Assembly (NCBI RefSeq): GCF_016742955.1
Contig: NZ_JABBYC010000003.1
Location: 122,997 to 186,996, forward strand
Source: Myceligenerans indicum
GTDB lineage: Bacteria > Actinomycetota > Actinomycetes > Actinomycetales > Cellulomonadaceae
DNA length: 64,000 nt
Reading direction: 5' to 3'
This document shows, one piece after another, positions 43,002-54,693 of the stretch. A program made the position numbers and the translations under genes. The notes beneath the pieces were generated by a model, which was given only the letters and a program-made list of their open reading frames with translations, was not told the origin of the DNA and did no database searches. The first letter of the stretch is position 1; each line of letters begins with the position of its first letter.

Positions 43002-44986
43002 GGAACGTAGCGCGTCGCCTGCTCGGCCAGGTCGAGCACCAGGGAGGGGAAGAGGCCGAGCACCAGGGTGGCCGCGGCGCACAGGGCGACCGCGACGGCG
43101 GCCGGTCCGCGTGATCCGACGACGACGGCGTCGGTGGCAGCGGCCTCGGCCTTCGCCTCGTGCTCCTCGCCGAAGACGGTCGCGGTGGCGAGCCCGCCCT
43201 CCGGAGCTGCGGTCCGCACGGCGCCGGATGCCGGGGCCGCGGGCTCCACGGCGCCTCCGGCCGGGGCGGCGGACGCGTCGGCCGAGCCCCGGCCCGAGGC
43301 TCCCGAGCCGGACAGACCTGCGCCGGAGCCGGGCACCCCCGCGTCCCTGACCGCCACGACGCCCTGGGCGGCGGCCGCCGTCTCCTCGTTGCTCGGGGTC
43401 ATCACCATGATGACGATGACCCGGACGTAGAACGCCACCGCGACCACGGAGGCCAGCACACCGAGCACCGCGAGCCACCAGTAGCCCGCGGCGACCGCGG
43501 CCGAGAACACGCCGAACTTCGCCACGAACCCGGCGGTCAGCGGGATGCCGGCCATGGAGAGCAGGAACAGCGCGAACGCGGCCGTCAGCCACGGTGCCCG
43601 CCGTCCGAGGCCGCGCCAGGCGGCCAGGTCGGTGGCCTCGCCGAGGATCACGCCGTCGGCCGACCGCTCCCGCACCAGCGTGACGACGCCGAACGCGCCG
43701 ACCGTCGCGACGCCGTAGGCCAGCAGGTAGAAGAGGACGCCGCGGATGACGTCGGGGGCGACGATCGTCTGGCCCTCTGGAGGCGTCACGAAGGAGACAG
43801 CGGCGCCGCCGTCGACCACCGTCGCGAAGCCGACCACGCCCGTGACGAGGAACCCGGCGTGCGCGATCGAGGAGTAGGCGAGCAGGCGCTTCACGTCGGT
43901 CTGCACCGCACCCACGACCGTGCCGACCGCCATCGTCAGCACGGCGATGACCACCACCGCGAGCTGGAGCTGCTCGACCACGTCAGGCGCCATCCCGAAG
44001 CCGGCCCGCCACAGCACCTGCACCAGTGCCACCACGGCGGCGGCCTTGGTGGCCGCGGCCATGAAGCCGGTGATCGGGGTGGGGGCGCCCGTGTAGACGT
44101 CAGGGGTCCAGGCGTGGAACGGCACCGCGCCCACCTTGAACAGCAGGCCCACGACCACGAGCACGACGCCCGCCAGGTAGAGCGCCGCCGTGCCGTCGGG
44201 AAGGGAACCGCCCTGGCTCAGGATGTTGCGTGAGGCGGAGGAGACTTCCAGCAGCCGCACGCCGATCGCGTCGGGGTTGCCGCCCCGGACCACCATCCCG
44301 CCGAACCCGTAGATCAGCGCCACCCCGAAGATGAACAACGCCGAGGCGAACGCGCCCAGCAGGAAGTACTTGGCCGCGGCCTCCTGCGACAGGAGCCGGC
44401 GCCGGCGCGCCGTCGCGCACAGCACGTACAGCGGCAGGGACAGCACCTCCAGGGCGATGAACATGACGATGAGGTCGTCCGTCGAGGCGAACAGCATCAT
44501 GCCGCCGGCCGCGAACAGCAGCAGCGGGTAGATCTCGGTCTGGCGCAGCCCGGCCTCGCGGGCCAGGTCCTCGTAGTGGGTGCCCGGTACCGCGGCCGCC
44601 GTGGGCGCGAAGGCGTCCTCACCGGTCGAGGTGCGGTCGGCCACCACCAGCACGCCCAGGATCGCGAGGATCGTGATGATCCCCTGCGCCCCGAGCGCGA
44701 AGGGTGTCAGGAACAGGGTGCCGCCCAGTACCCGCGGGTTGAGCGCCGCCTCCTGGCCGGGCTGCGCCGTCAGGGTGTCCTGGAGCATCCCCCACAGCAC
44801 GCCCACGGCGACCAGCGCGCCCGCCAGAGCGGCGAGGGTGAGGACGATCTGCGTGAGACGGCGGGCACGGGCCGGCACGAAGGCCTCGACCAACACGCCG
44901 ACGATGCCGGTGCCCAGCACGATCAGGAGCGGCGCCAGCGCCACCCACTCGATCTCGGGAGCCTCGAATGCGGTGATCTCAGGCAT
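42998..44986 (-). CDS. nuoN: NADH-quinone oxidoreductase subunit N
   Basis: An antiporter-like membrane subunit of complex I, 662 residues with about 14 helices. The start is ATG at 44986, overlapping the nuoM stop as TGATG, giving MPEITAFEAPEIEW. Core motifs include FIALEVLSLPLYVLCA, KYFLLGAFASALFIFG and VGAVPFHAWTPDVYTGAPTPITGFMA (cited in part), with the conserved lysines and glutamate of proton channels. It is longer than usual (about 500) because a Gly/Ala/Ser-rich stretch of about 100 residues lies before the last helix (VVGSRGPAAVAVALCAA). The shared open frame upstream of 44986 is shadow. Confidence 0.95.
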   Translation of the reverse strand: MPEITAFEAPEIEWVALAPLLIVLGTGIVGVLVEAFVPARARRLTQIVLTLAALAGALVAVGVLWGMLQDTLTAQPGQEAALNPRVLGGTLFLTPFALGAQGIITILAILGVLVVADRTSTGEDAFAPTAAAVPGTHYEDLAREAGLRQTEIYPLLLFAAGGMMLFASTDDLIVMFIALEVLSLPLYVLCATARRRRLLSQEAAAKYFLLGAFASALFIFGVALIYGFGGMVVRGGNPDAIGVRLLEVSSASRNILSQGGSLPDGTAALYLAGVVLVVVGLLFKVGAVPFHAWTPDVYTGAPTPITGFMAAATKAAAVVALVQVLWRAGFGMAPDVVEQLQLAVVVIAVLTMAVGTVVGAVQTDVKRLLAYSSIAHAGFLVTGVVGFATVVDGGAAVSFVTPPEGQTIVAPDVIRGVLFYLLAYGVATVGAFGVVTLVRERSADGVILGEATDLAAWRGLGRRAPWLTAAFALFLLSMAGIPLTAGFVAKFGVFSAAVAAGYWWLAVLGVLASVVAVAFYVRVIVIMVMTPSNEETAAAAQGVVAVRDAGVPGSGAGLSGSGASGRGSADASAAPAGGAVEPAAPASGAVRTAAPEGGLATATVFGEEHEAKAEAAATDAVVVGSRGPAAVAVALCAAATLVLGLFPSLVLDLAEQATRYVP

Positions 44987-46584
44987 CACTCGTTCCCTTC
45001 CGCGGGGGTGCCGGCATCGGCCGCGCCCGCTGCGCCGACGTCGGCCACGGCCTCGATCCCGGCGACAGCACGAGCCGACGGTGCGTCGACGTAGTCGAGC
45101 GCGAGCTGCGGGACGAGCCCGAGCACGAGCAGGCCGACGACGAGAGGCGCGGCGACGAACCTCTCCCGCCGGCCGATGTCGGGCATCCGGTCCAGCCCCT
45201 CGGCGACGTCGCCGGTGAACATCTTCTGGTAGGTGAGCAGGATGTACATCGCGGCGAGCACGACCCCCGGGATGGCGGCCAACGCCCATCCGGGGGTGTC
45301 GCCGTAGGCCCCGACGAGCACCATGATCTCCGAGACGAAGGTGGCCAGGCCCGGCAGCGACAGCGTCGCCAGCCCCGCCACGAGGAACGTCCCGGCGAGC
45401 ACAGGGGTGACCGTGCGCAGGCCGCTGTAGTCCGCGATGGCCTGCGACCGGTCCGGGTGCCGGGCGACGAGGAACCCGGCGGTGAGGAACAGGGCGCCGG
45501 TGGCCAGGCCGTGGTTCAGCATCATGAACGCCGACCCGGCCGTGCCGAGCCCGGTGAAGGTGAAGATGCCCAGGATGATGAAGCCGAAGTGGCTCACCGA
45601 GGTCCAGCCCACGAGCCGCAGCAGGTCGGTCTGCCCGATCGCCGCGATCGCGCCGTACAGCACCGAGACCACCGCGAGCGCGATCACCAGCGGAGCGGCC
45701 CAGCGGGACGCCTCCGGGAACAGCGGCAGGCAGAGCGTCAGCATCCCGAAGGTGCCGATCTTGTCCAGCACGCAGATCAGCAGGGTGGAGGTGCCCGGCG
45801 TGGCGTTGCCGGCGACGTCGGGCAGCCACGAGTGCACCGGGACCAGCGGCGCCTTGATGGCGAACGCGATGAAGAACCCGGCGAACATCAGCCGTCCCGC
45901 GACCGGGTCCAGCTCGAGCCCGGTGAGGTTCGTGGTGAGGAAGGCGTCCTCGGGCCGCAGCCCCGTGGCCGGGTCCACCGGCACCTGGAAGTACAGCGCG
46001 ATCACGGCGGCCAGCATGATGAGCCCGCCCGCGAGGGAGAACATCAGGAACTTCACGGCGGCCCGGCGCCGCTGCGGACCCTGCCCGAACCCGCCGATGA
46101 GGAAGTAGGCGGGGATGAGCACGGCCTCGAACAGGACGTAGAAGAGGAACACGTCGCGGGCGGCGAAGACCGCGACCATGAGCGACTCGAGGATCAGCAC
46201 GAGCGCCAGGTAGCGGCGCAGGTGCAGGCCGTTGTCGCCCTGCTCGCGCCAGGCGGCGGCCAGCACCAGCGGCACCAGCACCACCGCGAGCGCGACCAGC
46301 AGGAGGCTCACGCCGTCGACCCCCAGCGCGTACGACGCGCCGATCTGCGGGATCCACGCGTGGGTCTCGGCGAGCTGGTACTCGGCGGCGGTCGCGGTGT
46401 CGAACTCGAGGAAGGCGCCGATCAGCACCAGGACCTCGACAAGCGCGGCGGTCAGCGCCGTCGTCTTGGCCAGGCCTGCGCCTCCGGCACCGTCGCGGCG
46501 TGAGCCCACCAGGCCGGGCAGCCACACGGCCACGGCGGCAACCAGCGGGAACACGACGAGCGTGGTCAGCCAGGGAACGGTCAT
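44986..46584 (-). CDS. nuoM: NADH-quinone oxidoreductase subunit M
   Basis: A 532-residue antiporter-like subunit. Conserved segments include FYVLFEAVLIPAYFLIGGFG, KFLMFSLAGGLIMLAAVIAL, PLVPVHSWLPDVAGNATPG and LVGWTSVSHFGFIILGIF. These carry the Glu and Lys residues used in proton translocation. The C-terminus is an Ala/Gly-rich tail. It follows nuoL by 12 bp and overlaps nuoN by one base. Confidence 0.96.
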   Translation of the reverse strand: MTVPWLTTLVVFPLVAAVAVWLPGLVGSRRDGAGGAGLAKTTALTAALVEVLVLIGAFLEFDTATAAEYQLAETHAWIPQIGASYALGVDGVSLLLVALAVVLVPLVLAAAWREQGDNGLHLRRYLALVLILESLMVAVFAARDVFLFYVLFEAVLIPAYFLIGGFGQGPQRRRAAVKFLMFSLAGGLIMLAAVIALYFQVPVDPATGLRPEDAFLTTNLTGLELDPVAGRLMFAGFFIAFAIKAPLVPVHSWLPDVAGNATPGTSTLLICVLDKIGTFGMLTLCLPLFPEASRWAAPLVIALAVVSVLYGAIAAIGQTDLLRLVGWTSVSHFGFIILGIFTFTGLGTAGSAFMMLNHGLATGALFLTAGFLVARHPDRSQAIADYSGLRTVTPVLAGTFLVAGLATLSLPGLATFVSEIMVLVGAYGDTPGWALAAIPGVVLAAMYILLTYQKMFTGDVAEGLDRMPDIGRRERFVAAPLVVGLLVLGLVPQLALDYVDAPSARAVAGIEAVADVGAAGAADAGTPAEGNE

Positions 46585-46596
46585 CTCGATGTCTCC

Positions 46597-48528
46597 TTAC
46601 GCTCCGGCCGTCTGACCGAGGGTCGCGACGAGCGCGATCACCACGCCGATGATCAGCACGCCGGCCGCCATGGAGGCGGCGTAGGCGCGCACGTACCCGG
46701 TCTGCGCCTTGCGCAGCCATGCGCCGAGCGCCGCCACACCGCCCGCGAGCGTGGCCCATCCCCGAGCGATCACGCCGGTGTCGGCCGTGACCAGGACCGC
46801 CGTGACGCCCTGCCCGGGCTTCATCACGAGACCCTCGTTGACGGTGTCCTGGAAGAGGTCGCGCCGTGCGGCACGGGTCAGCACCGACCCGCGCGGCGCC
46901 TCGGCCGGAACGTCCCGCCGGTACATGGCGTACCCGATGACGGCCCCGAGGACGACGACGCCGATGGTGGCGCCCATCAGCACTGGGACGGCCAGCACCG
47001 GCTCGTGGTGCCCGGGCGTCCCGACGACGGGCTCCAGCCAGGTGGTGAAGACGTCGCCGAACGCGAGGACTCCGCCCAGCGCGATCGAGCCGACGGCGAG
47101 GACCACCTGCGGCCACACCATCAGGCCGGGCGACTCGTGCGGATGGTATTCCGGCTCCGTCCAGCGCGGCCGGCCCCAGAACGTCATGGTCATCAGGCGC
47201 GTCATGTAGAACGCGGTGATGCCGGCGCCGATCAGCGCGGCCCCGCCGAACACCCAGGGCTGCCAGCCTTCGCCGACGAAGGCCGCCTCGATGATCTTGT
47301 CCTTGCTCCAGAACCCGGAGAAGGGCGGGATGCCGAGGATCGCGAGCCAGCCGAAGAACATCGACCACGCGGTCAGCCGCATGACGTGGCGCAGCGCGCC
47401 GAAGCCACGCATGTTCACCTCGTCGTTCATCCCGTGCATCACCGAGCCGGCGCCGAGGAACAGCCCCGCCTTGAAGAAGCCGTGCGTGATGAGGTGGAAG
47501 ATCGCGAACGCGTAGCCGACCGGGCCGAGCCCGGCCGCGAGCATCATGTACCCGATCTGCGACATCGTGGAGGCGGCCAGCGCCTTCTTGATGTCGTCCT
47601 TGGCGCAGCCGACGATCGCCCCGAAGATCAGCGTGACGGACCCGACGATCACCACGACGAGCTGCGCGGTGGGCGCCGCGTCGAGGATCGGCCCGGAGCG
47701 GACCAGCAGGTAGACGCCGGCGGTGACCATCGTGGCGGCGTGGATGAGGGCGGAGACGGGTGTGGGGCCGGCCATCGCGTCGCCGAGCCAGGCCTGCAGC
47801 GGGAACTGCGCGGACTTGCCGCAGGCGGCGAGCAGCAGGGCGAGGCCGACGGCGGTGGCGGTCCCCTGGTCCAGCCCGTCCACGGCGGCCGTGCCCGAGG
47901 CACCGCTGCCGAGCAGCGTCCCGTAGTCGAGCGCGCCGGTGTGCGCGAACAGCAGCGCCATGGCGACGATGAGCCCCATGTCGCCCACCCGGTTCATCAC
48001 GAACGCCTTCTTCGCGGCCACCGCGTTGGGACGCTTGTGGTCCCAGAACCCGATGAGCAGGTAGGACGCCAGGCCCACGCCCTCCCAGCCGATGAACAGC
48101 ACCAGGTAGGAATCGGCCAGCACCAGCACCAGCATGGCGGCGATGAACAGGTTGAGGTAGGCGAAGAACCGGCGCCGGTGGGGGTCGTGCGCCATGTACT
48201 CCACGGAGTAGAGGTGGATGAGCCAGCCCACGAACGTCACGAGGCCCACGAAGGTCATCGACAGCGGGTCGAGCCGCAGCGCGAGGTTCACGTCCAGGCC
48301 GCCCGCGGACAGCCAGGTCCACAGGCTGTGGTCCACGACCCGGTCGGCGGGATCAGCACCGATCATCCGGAACAGCAGCCACAGCCCGAGGATCATCGAG
48401 GCGCTGGAGGCGAGCACGCCGATCCAGTGGCCCCACTTGTCCAGCGCACGCCCGCCCAGCAGCAGGACGGCGGCGCCGATCAGGGGAAAGCCCACCAGCC
48501 AGGGGGCGTACCCGATCACGTCGTTCAC
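46597..48528 (-). CDS. nuoL: NADH-quinone oxidoreductase subunit L
   Basis: A 643-residue antiporter-like subunit and the most distal pump of complex I. Signature stretches are [64 protein letters not shown] (cited in part) and [18 protein letters not shown]. The long C-terminal amphipathic helix region and last helix are present. A 102-bp gap separates it from nuoK, the largest gap in the nuo gene row. Confidence 0.96.
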   Translation of the reverse strand: MNDVIGYAPWLVGFPLIGAAVLLLGGRALDKWGHWIGVLASSASMILGLWLLFRMIGADPADRVVDHSLWTWLSAGGLDVNLALRLDPLSMTFVGLVTFVGWLIHLYSVEYMAHDPHRRRFFAYLNLFIAAMLVLVLADSYLVLFIGWEGVGLASYLLIGFWDHKRPNAVAAKKAFVMNRVGDMGLIVAMALLFAHTGALDYGTLLGSGASGTAAVDGLDQGTATAVGLALLLAACGKSAQFPLQAWLGDAMAGPTPVSALIHAATMVTAGVYLLVRSGPILDAAPTAQLVVVIVGSVTLIFGAIVGCAKDDIKKALAASTMSQIGYMMLAAGLGPVGYAFAIFHLITHGFFKAGLFLGAGSVMHGMNDEVNMRGFGALRHVMRLTAWSMFFGWLAILGIPPFSGFWSKDKIIEAAFVGEGWQPWVFGGAALIGAGITAFYMTRLMTMTFWGRPRWTEPEYHPHESPGLMVWPQVVLAVGSIALGGVLAFGDVFTTWLEPVVGTPGHHEPVLAVPVLMGATIGVVVLGAVIGYAMYRRDVPAEAPRGSVLTRAARRDLFQDTVNEGLVMKPGQGVTAVLVTADTGVIARGWATLAGGVAALGAWLRKAQTGYVRAYAASMAAGVLIIGVVIALVATLGQTAGA

Positions 48529-48630
48529 TTTCCCAGTCCCCCCTCAGAAGTCTCCGGATGGTTGAGTCCGCGGTTCCGCTGCGGGCTGACGGCTCGTGGC
48601 CCGGTCCTCGTCGTCCGCACCGCCGCCGCC

Positions 48631-48930
48631 TCACCCATGGAGCAGGTTGACGTCGTCGACCGAGGCCGAGCGGCGGGTACGGAAGATCGTCACGATGATC
48701 GCCAGGCCGACGACGACCTCGGCGGCGGCCACGACCATGACGAAGAACGCGAGCACCTGTCCGGTGAGGTCGCCGTGGATCCTGGCGAACGTCACGAAGG
48801 CGAGGTTGGTCGCGTTGAGCATGAGCTCCACGCCCATGAAGACCACGATGGCGTTCCGGCGCAGCAGCACCGTCGTCGCGCCGATCGCGAAGAGGATGCA
48901 CGCCAGGACGACGTAGTTGGTGATTTCCAT
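48631..48930 (-). CDS. nuoK: NADH-quinone oxidoreductase subunit K
   Basis: A 99-residue membrane subunit with three helices. It carries the two conserved membrane glutamates in [16 protein letters not shown] and [16 protein letters not shown]. The start ATG at 48930 shares a base with the nuoJ stop (TGATG); the upstream extension of the frame is shadow of nuoJ. Confidence 0.96.
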   Translation of the reverse strand: MEITNYVVLACILFAIGATTVLLRRNAIVVFMGVELMLNATNLAFVTFARIHGDLTGQVLAFFVMVVAAAEVVVGLAIIVTIFRTRRSASVDDVNLLHG

Positions 48931-49748
48931 CAGGAATCCTCCCCGCCGTCGGGCGTGGCCGCCGGAACCGTCGAGACCTGGCCCGCGCTCCTGGTCTCGA
49001 CCAGCGATGCCGGAGCCGCCTTCTCCTGCCCGCGGATGCGCAGCACCCGGGAGACCGAGTGCTCCAGCGGGCGCCCGTCCGGCCCCAGTGCGGGCGTGTC
49101 CATCGCGTTGGACTGCGCGTACACGCCGGGAGCGGGCAGCGGTGTGAGCGTGCCGCCCTCGGCGAGCGCCTTGACCCTCTGCTCGGCGACCCACCGCTGC
49201 GTCCTCTTGGTCTCGAGCCGGCGGCGGTGGGTCAGCACGAGAGCGCCCATCGCCGCGGTGACCAGCAGCACGCCCACGGTCTCCATCGCGAGCACGTAGT
49301 CGCCGAACAGGATGCGCGCCAGCCCCACCGGGTTGGCGACCTGGTTCTCGGTGAGCGGCGTCCCCGGCAGGAACGTGGCCCGGGAGACCACGCCGATCAG
49401 GACGACCGCGAGCCCGAGGCCCAGCAGCAGCCCGATCCAGCGCTGGCCGCGGATGGTCTCGGTGAGCGAGTCGGAAGCGTCCACGCCCACCAGCATCAGC
49501 ACGAACAGGAAGAGCATCATCACGGCGCCCGTGTACACGACCACCTGCACGACGCCGAGGAACGGCGCTCCGGAGGCGATGTACATGATGGCCAGGCTCA
49601 CCATGACGAACACGAGGCAGAGCGCGGCGTGCACCGCGCGGCGCACGAACAGCAGCCCGAGCGCGGCGAGCACCATCAGGGGCGCGAGCACCCAGAAGAG
49701 GAACGCCTCCCCGTCGGTGGTGGTCATCGCGGCCATGTCGGGGGTCAT
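48930..49748 (-). CDS. nuoJ: NADH-quinone oxidoreductase subunit J
   Basis: A 272-residue membrane subunit with five helices in the first 170 residues, including the family segment [24 protein letters not shown] (cited whole only by ends: GVVQVV to MLVG). A hydrophilic C-terminal extension of about 100 residues (from [13 protein letters not shown]) is longer than in proteobacteria. The ATG at 49748 overlaps the nuoI stop as ATGA; ATG codons at 49736 and 49727 are alternatives. Confidence 0.93.
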   Translation of the reverse strand: MTPDMAAMTTTDGEAFLFWVLAPLMVLAALGLLFVRRAVHAALCLVFVMVSLAIMYIASGAPFLGVVQVVVYTGAVMMLFLFVLMLVGVDASDSLTETIRGQRWIGLLLGLGLAVVLIGVVSRATFLPGTPLTENQVANPVGLARILFGDYVLAMETVGVLLVTAAMGALVLTHRRRLETKRTQRWVAEQRVKALAEGGTLTPLPAPGVYAQSNAMDTPALGPDGRPLEHSVSRVLRIRGQEKAAPASLVETRSAGQVSTVPAATPDGGEDS

Positions 49749-50623
49749 CGCGTCACCTCGGTCCTCTGGACGGCGGCCCCACCGGCGCCGGACGGTCCGG
49801 TCCGGTCCCCGGCCGCGCCACGCACGGAGCCGACGGCGGCGGCTCCCGCAGCCTTCTCCGCCTCGCCCGGACCGGCGTCGGGCCGCAGCTCGTGCTGCCG
49901 GGGCTCGGGCGCCTCGCGGCGGCCGGCCGCCACGGCCTTGGCCGCGTCCAGGGTCTCGTCGTCGGGCCGGCGCTCGCGCACCCAGTCGACCTGGGCCTGT
50001 GTCGCGCCGAGGACGTCGCCCCGGTAGTAGTCGGTGTCCGTGGTGCCTTCGGCCATGGGGTGGGGTGCGGCGAGCATGCCCTCGCTGAGCGGCGCCAGCA
50101 GGTCCTGCTTCTCGTAGATCATGCCCTCGCGCGTGTTCCCGGCGAGCTCGTAGTCGTTCGACATGGTCAGGGCCCGCGTGGGACACGCCTCGATGCACAG
50201 CCCGCAGAAGATGCAGCGCAGGTAGTTGATCTGGTAGACGCGCCCGTACCGTTCGCCGGGGCTCATGTGCGCTCCGGCGGGCGAGTCGGCGTCGAGCGTG
50301 CCGGGGGCGGCGTCGGCGTTCTCCGGCAGGTCGGCGTTGGACGCACCCTCCACGTAGATCGCGTCGGCAGGGCACGCCCAGGCGCACAGCTCGCAGCCGA
50401 TGCACTTCTCCAGCCCGTCGGCGTACCGGTTGAGCTGGTGACGGCCGTGGTAGCGGCTCTGCGGCGCGACCTTCCTGCGTGGGTAGTCCTCGGTCACCAC
50501 GGGTTTGAACATCGAGGAGAACGTGACGCCGAAGCCGGCGACGGGAGCGAGGAACTCCCCCAGGCCCTTCGCCTGGGGACGCAGCGGCTGGTAGCCGGTC
50601 TCGTCGTGAATGTCATCGGTCAT
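49745..50623 (-). CDS. nuoI: NADH-quinone oxidoreductase subunit I (8Fe ferredoxin-like)
   Basis: A 292-residue peripheral subunit carrying clusters N6a and N6b. The two [4Fe-4S] motifs are [12 protein letters not shown] and [12 protein letters not shown], in the usual order. The N-terminal anchor region [17 protein letters not shown] leads in. A C-terminal Ala/Glu/Arg-rich extension of about 100 residues is dispensable-looking. The ATG at 50623 is preferred over TTG at 50632, because GGAGG lies nine bases before the ATG but directly abuts the TTG. It overlaps the nuoH 3' end by 11 bases. Confidence 0.94.
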   Translation of the reverse strand: MTDDIHDETGYQPLRPQAKGLGEFLAPVAGFGVTFSSMFKPVVTEDYPRRKVAPQSRYHGRHQLNRYADGLEKCIGCELCAWACPADAIYVEGASNADLPENADAAPGTLDADSPAGAHMSPGERYGRVYQINYLRCIFCGLCIEACPTRALTMSNDYELAGNTREGMIYEKQDLLAPLSEGMLAAPHPMAEGTTDTDYYRGDVLGATQAQVDWVRERRPDDETLDAAKAVAAGRREAPEPRQHELRPDAGPGEAEKAAGAAAVGSVRGAAGDRTGPSGAGGAAVQRTEVTR

Positions 50624-51908
50624 TGCCGGCAACCTCCTTTCCGAACCGCTCGGAGGCGGGAAGCTTCTGCCCGGGCAGCGGCGGCACCGGGTAGCCGTCG
50701 GCGAACGCGTCGAGGGTCTCGGGCTCGGCGGGCTCGGCCCGTCGCTTCTTCTCGGGCCAGAAGAGCATCGGGAGCAGCACGAGGACGACGACGCCGGCCG
50801 CGAGATAGAAGAACGTGGAGCGCGGCAGCTCGGCGATGGTGAGCGCCCACTGCACGGCGCCCAGCACCACCACCCAGCCGAGGGCGACCGGGATGAGCAC
50901 CTTCCAGCCGAACACCATGAACTGGTCGTAGCGCAGGCGCAGCAGCGTGCCGCGCACCCACACGAAGAAGAACATCACGGCCCAGACCTTGACCAGGAAC
51001 CAGATGATCGGCAGCCAGCCGGTGTTCAGGGCGTCGCCCAGGAACCCGTCCGGGACCGGCGCCCGCCAGCCGCCCAGGAAGAGGGTCGTGACCACGGCCG
51101 AGACGTTGAGCATGTTGATGTACTCCGCCAGGAAGAACCAGGCGAACTTCATCGACGAGTACTCGGTCATGTAGCCGGAGACGAGCTCGCCCTCGGCCTC
51201 GGGCAGGTCGAACGGCAGCCGGTTGGTCTCACCGACCATCGAGATGACGTAGACGACGAACGCCGGGGCCAGCGGGATGAACCACCACACCTGCGCCTGG
51301 CTGCTCACGATCTGCGACGTCGACATCGACCCCGCCATGATGAACACGCTGACGAGGCTCAGCCCCATCGCGAGCTCGTAGCTGATCACCTGGGCCGTGG
51401 AGCGCACGGCGCCGAGCAGCGGGTACGTCGACCCGGAGGACCACCCGCCGAGCACGATGCCGTACACGCCGATGCTCGCCGCGGCCAGGATGTACAGCAC
51501 CGCCACCGGGAAGTCGGTGAGCTGGGCGGGTGTGGAGAAGTCCGTGAACGGGATCCGCACGCTCGGCCCGAACGGGATCACCGCGAACACCAGCAGCGAG
51601 GCCGACACCGAGATCATCGGCGCCAGCAGGTAGACCACCCGGTCCGCCCGCGTGACGTTGACGTCCTCCTTGAGCAGCAGCTTCATCGCGTCGGCCAGCG
51701 ACTGGAGCAGGCCCTTGGGGCCGTGCCAGTTCGGGCCGGGGCGCAGCTGCATCTTGGCCACGACCTTGCGTTCGAACCAGATCGCGAACAGCACCGACGT
51801 CAGCAGGAAGACGACGATCAGCACCGCCTTGACCACTGACGCGAGCACCGGTTCGGCCGAGAAGTCGGCGGCCACGCCGCCCTCGGCCGCGAGGACCACC
51901 CCGTTCAT
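50613..51908 (-). CDS. nuoH: NADH-quinone oxidoreductase subunit H
   Basis: A 431-residue membrane subunit that forms the quinone-binding interface, with eight helices expected. It contains [20 protein letters not shown] at the first loop, [20 protein letters not shown], and the acidic loop [26 protein letters not shown] (cited in two parts elsewhere in the family). The start ATG at 51908 overlaps the nuoG stop as ATGA. Confidence 0.95.
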   Translation of the reverse strand: MNGVVLAAEGGVAADFSAEPVLASVVKAVLIVVFLLTSVLFAIWFERKVVAKMQLRPGPNWHGPKGLLQSLADAMKLLLKEDVNVTRADRVVYLLAPMISVSASLLVFAVIPFGPSVRIPFTDFSTPAQLTDFPVAVLYILAAASIGVYGIVLGGWSSGSTYPLLGAVRSTAQVISYELAMGLSLVSVFIMAGSMSTSQIVSSQAQVWWFIPLAPAFVVYVISMVGETNRLPFDLPEAEGELVSGYMTEYSSMKFAWFFLAEYINMLNVSAVVTTLFLGGWRAPVPDGFLGDALNTGWLPIIWFLVKVWAVMFFFVWVRGTLLRLRYDQFMVFGWKVLIPVALGWVVVLGAVQWALTIAELPRSTFFYLAAGVVVLVLLPMLFWPEKKRRAEPAEPETLDAFADGYPVPPLPGQKLPASERFGKEVAGNDR

Positions 51909-54693
51909 TCCGCACTCCCCGTGTCGATCGACTTGCCCGCCGAGCCGCCGGCGGCCTGGGCGGCCCGCACCCGGACGACGTCGCCCGGCGCCGCGCCGAG
52001 CGTGTCGTGCACCCGGCTGCCGGAACTGGCCAGCGGGACCCACACGACACCGTCGACCATGCCGGCCGTCACCGCCACCGGCAGCGTGATCGCCCCGCGG
52101 CCGGTGACGACCCGGGCCTGGACGCCGTCGGACAGGCCCAGCGCCGAGGCGGTCGTCGACGAGACGCGGACGACCGGCCGCTTGGCGGTCCCGGCGAGGT
52201 GGCGCTCACCGTCCTGGCCGCGGGCGTCGTCGAGCAGCATGCGCCACGACGCGAGGACCGCGGTGTCGTCCGCTCCGGTTCCGGGCCGGCCTGCCGGGGT
52301 GGGTGTCGCGCCGGCAGCGGTGAACTCCGGTGTCCGCGCCCCGGGGGCGCCTGCCCGCGGGCCGGTCCAGGCTCCGAGGGCCGCGACGGCCAGATGCGCC
52401 TCCCCGGGCGTCCCGGCTCCGAGGTCGCTGCCCAGCTGGGCGGCGAGGGCGTGCAGCGCACGATGGTCGGGCAGTGCCGTCGAGTCCAGGGCGGCACCGA
52501 ACGAGCGCACCCGGCCCTCCCAGTTCCAGTAGGAGCCGGCCCGCTCGACCGGCGGTGCGACCGGCAGGACGACGTCGGCCAGGTCGGTGACCTCCGAGCG
52601 GCGCACCTCGAGAGAGACCAGGAATCCGGCCGCTCCCAGTGCCGTGCGGGCGTGGGCCGGGTCCGGCAGGTCCGCGAGCTCCACACCACCGACGATCGCA
52701 CCCGACAGATGCCCCACGCTCAGGGCGTCGATGATGCCCGCGGTGTCGAGGCCGGGAGCCGCGGAAAGCCGTGAGGCCTCCTCGCCCGACAGGCCCCACG
52801 CGGCGGTCACCTCGGCGCGGGCGGCAGGGTCCGTCACCGGGCGGCCGCCCGGGAGCAGGTTCGGCAGCAGACCGGCCTCCACCCCGCCGCGCTCCCCGGC
52901 GCGGCGCGGGATCCAGGCGACGCGGGCGCCCGTGGCCGCGGCCAGTTCGAGCACCGCGGCGCAGGCGCCGCGGGAGGCCGCCAGACGCTCACCGACGAGG
53001 ATCACCGCCCCCTGCTCACGCAGCGCCTGCGACGCCGCCGCCCGGGGGTCCCCGGCGGGAGTCGTGGGATCGGTGACGGGGCCGCGGAGCCCGGCCAGCA
53101 CCGTGGCCTCCGTTCCGGGCACGGCCGGGACCAGGGTCCCCGAGAGCTTCGTCAGGCCCCGCGAGGCGTAGGGCGCGAGGCCGAACACCCGGGTGCCGTG
53201 CTTCGCGACGCCCTTGCGCAGGCGCAGGAACGTGACGCCGGCCTCCTCCTCGGCCTCCAGGCCGGCAAGCAGGACGGCGGGGGCCTTCTCCAGCTCGGCG
53301 AACGTGACGCCGATGCCGGTCCCCGCGACCGCGTGCGCGAGGAACTCGGCCTCCTCCGCCGAGTGGGCCCGGGCCCGCTGGTCGACGTCGTTGGTGCCGA
53401 GGACCTGGCGGGCGAACCGTGACCAGGCGTAGGCGTCCTCGACCGTGAGGCGCCCGCCCGGCAGGACCCCGACGCCGGCCGCGGCACGCGCCCGGGCCAG
53501 GCCCTGCGCGGCGACCTCCAGGGCCTCGGCCCACGAGGCCGGCCGCAGCTCACCGCGGTCACCGGCTTCGTCCCGCTCCCGCACCAGCGGCGTCGTCAGA
53601 CGGTCCGGGGCGGACTGCCAGGTGAAGGCGAACCGGTCCTTGTCGGTGATCCACTCCTCGTTCACCACCGGGTCCTCGCCGGACAGGCGGCGCAGCACCT
53701 GGCCCCGGCGGTGGTCGATGCGGATCGCCGACCCGCAGGAGTCGTGCTCGGCAATGCTCGGCACGCTCACCAGGTCGAAGGGCCGCGACCGGAACCGGTA
53801 CGAGGCCCCGGTCAGCGCGCCTACCGGGCAGATCTGCACGGTGTTGCCCGAGAAGTAGGAGGAGAACCCCTGCCCGCCGGCGTCCGTCTCCGCACGGCTC
53901 TTCGCCGCCGCGGCGTCCGCCCCGATCACGGCGGCCTCCCGCCCGGGGGAATCCGGCGCGCCGGTGTCCGGGACCCCCGTGTCCGCGGCGGACGACGACG
54001 TCTCGTCCGCGCTCCCGCAGCCACCGTCGCCGCAACCGCAGCCGGGGCTCTCGAAGCCCAGGATCTTCTCGTCGAAGCGGCCGATCTGCTGCGTCGCCCC
54101 GCGCATCTGGAGGGCGATGAAGGCGTCGCCCGCGATCTCGTCGCTGAACCGCGTGCAGCGCTGGCACAGCACGCACCGCTCCCGGTCCAGGAGGATCTGC
54201 GAGCTCAGCGACACCGGCTTGGGGAAGGTGCGCTTGACGTCCTCGAACCGCGTGTCGGCACGGCCGGCGCTCATCGCCTGGTTCTGCAGCGGGCACTCAC
54301 CGCCCTTGTCGCACACCGGGCAGTCCAGCGGGTGGTTCATGAGCAGCAGCTCCATGACCCCCTGCTGCGCCTTGTCCGCGACCGGCGAGGTGACCTGCGT
54401 CTTGACCACCATGCCGGGGGTGACGGTCATGGTGCAGGACGCCTGCGGCTTCGGCATCGGCCGCACGTTGCCCTCACGGTCCGGCATCGCGACCTCGACC
54501 AGGCACTGGCGGCACGCGCCGGCTGGCTCCAGCAGCGGGTGGTCGCAGAAGCGCGGGATCTCGATCCCGAGCTGCTCCGCCGCCCGGATGATCAGCGTGC
54601 CCTCGGGCACCTGAGCCTCGATCCCGTCGATGGTGAAGGCCACCATCTTCGGCTCGGCCACCTCGCCCTCGGGCTTCGAAGTGGTGACGGTCA

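Noticed and set aside
42998..48322. Single 1,774-codon frame covering nuoN, nuoM and part of nuoL
   Set aside because: Only the part from 44986 down is real (nuoN). The upstream portion is out of frame with nuoM and nuoL and reads as Arg/Gly/Ala noise.
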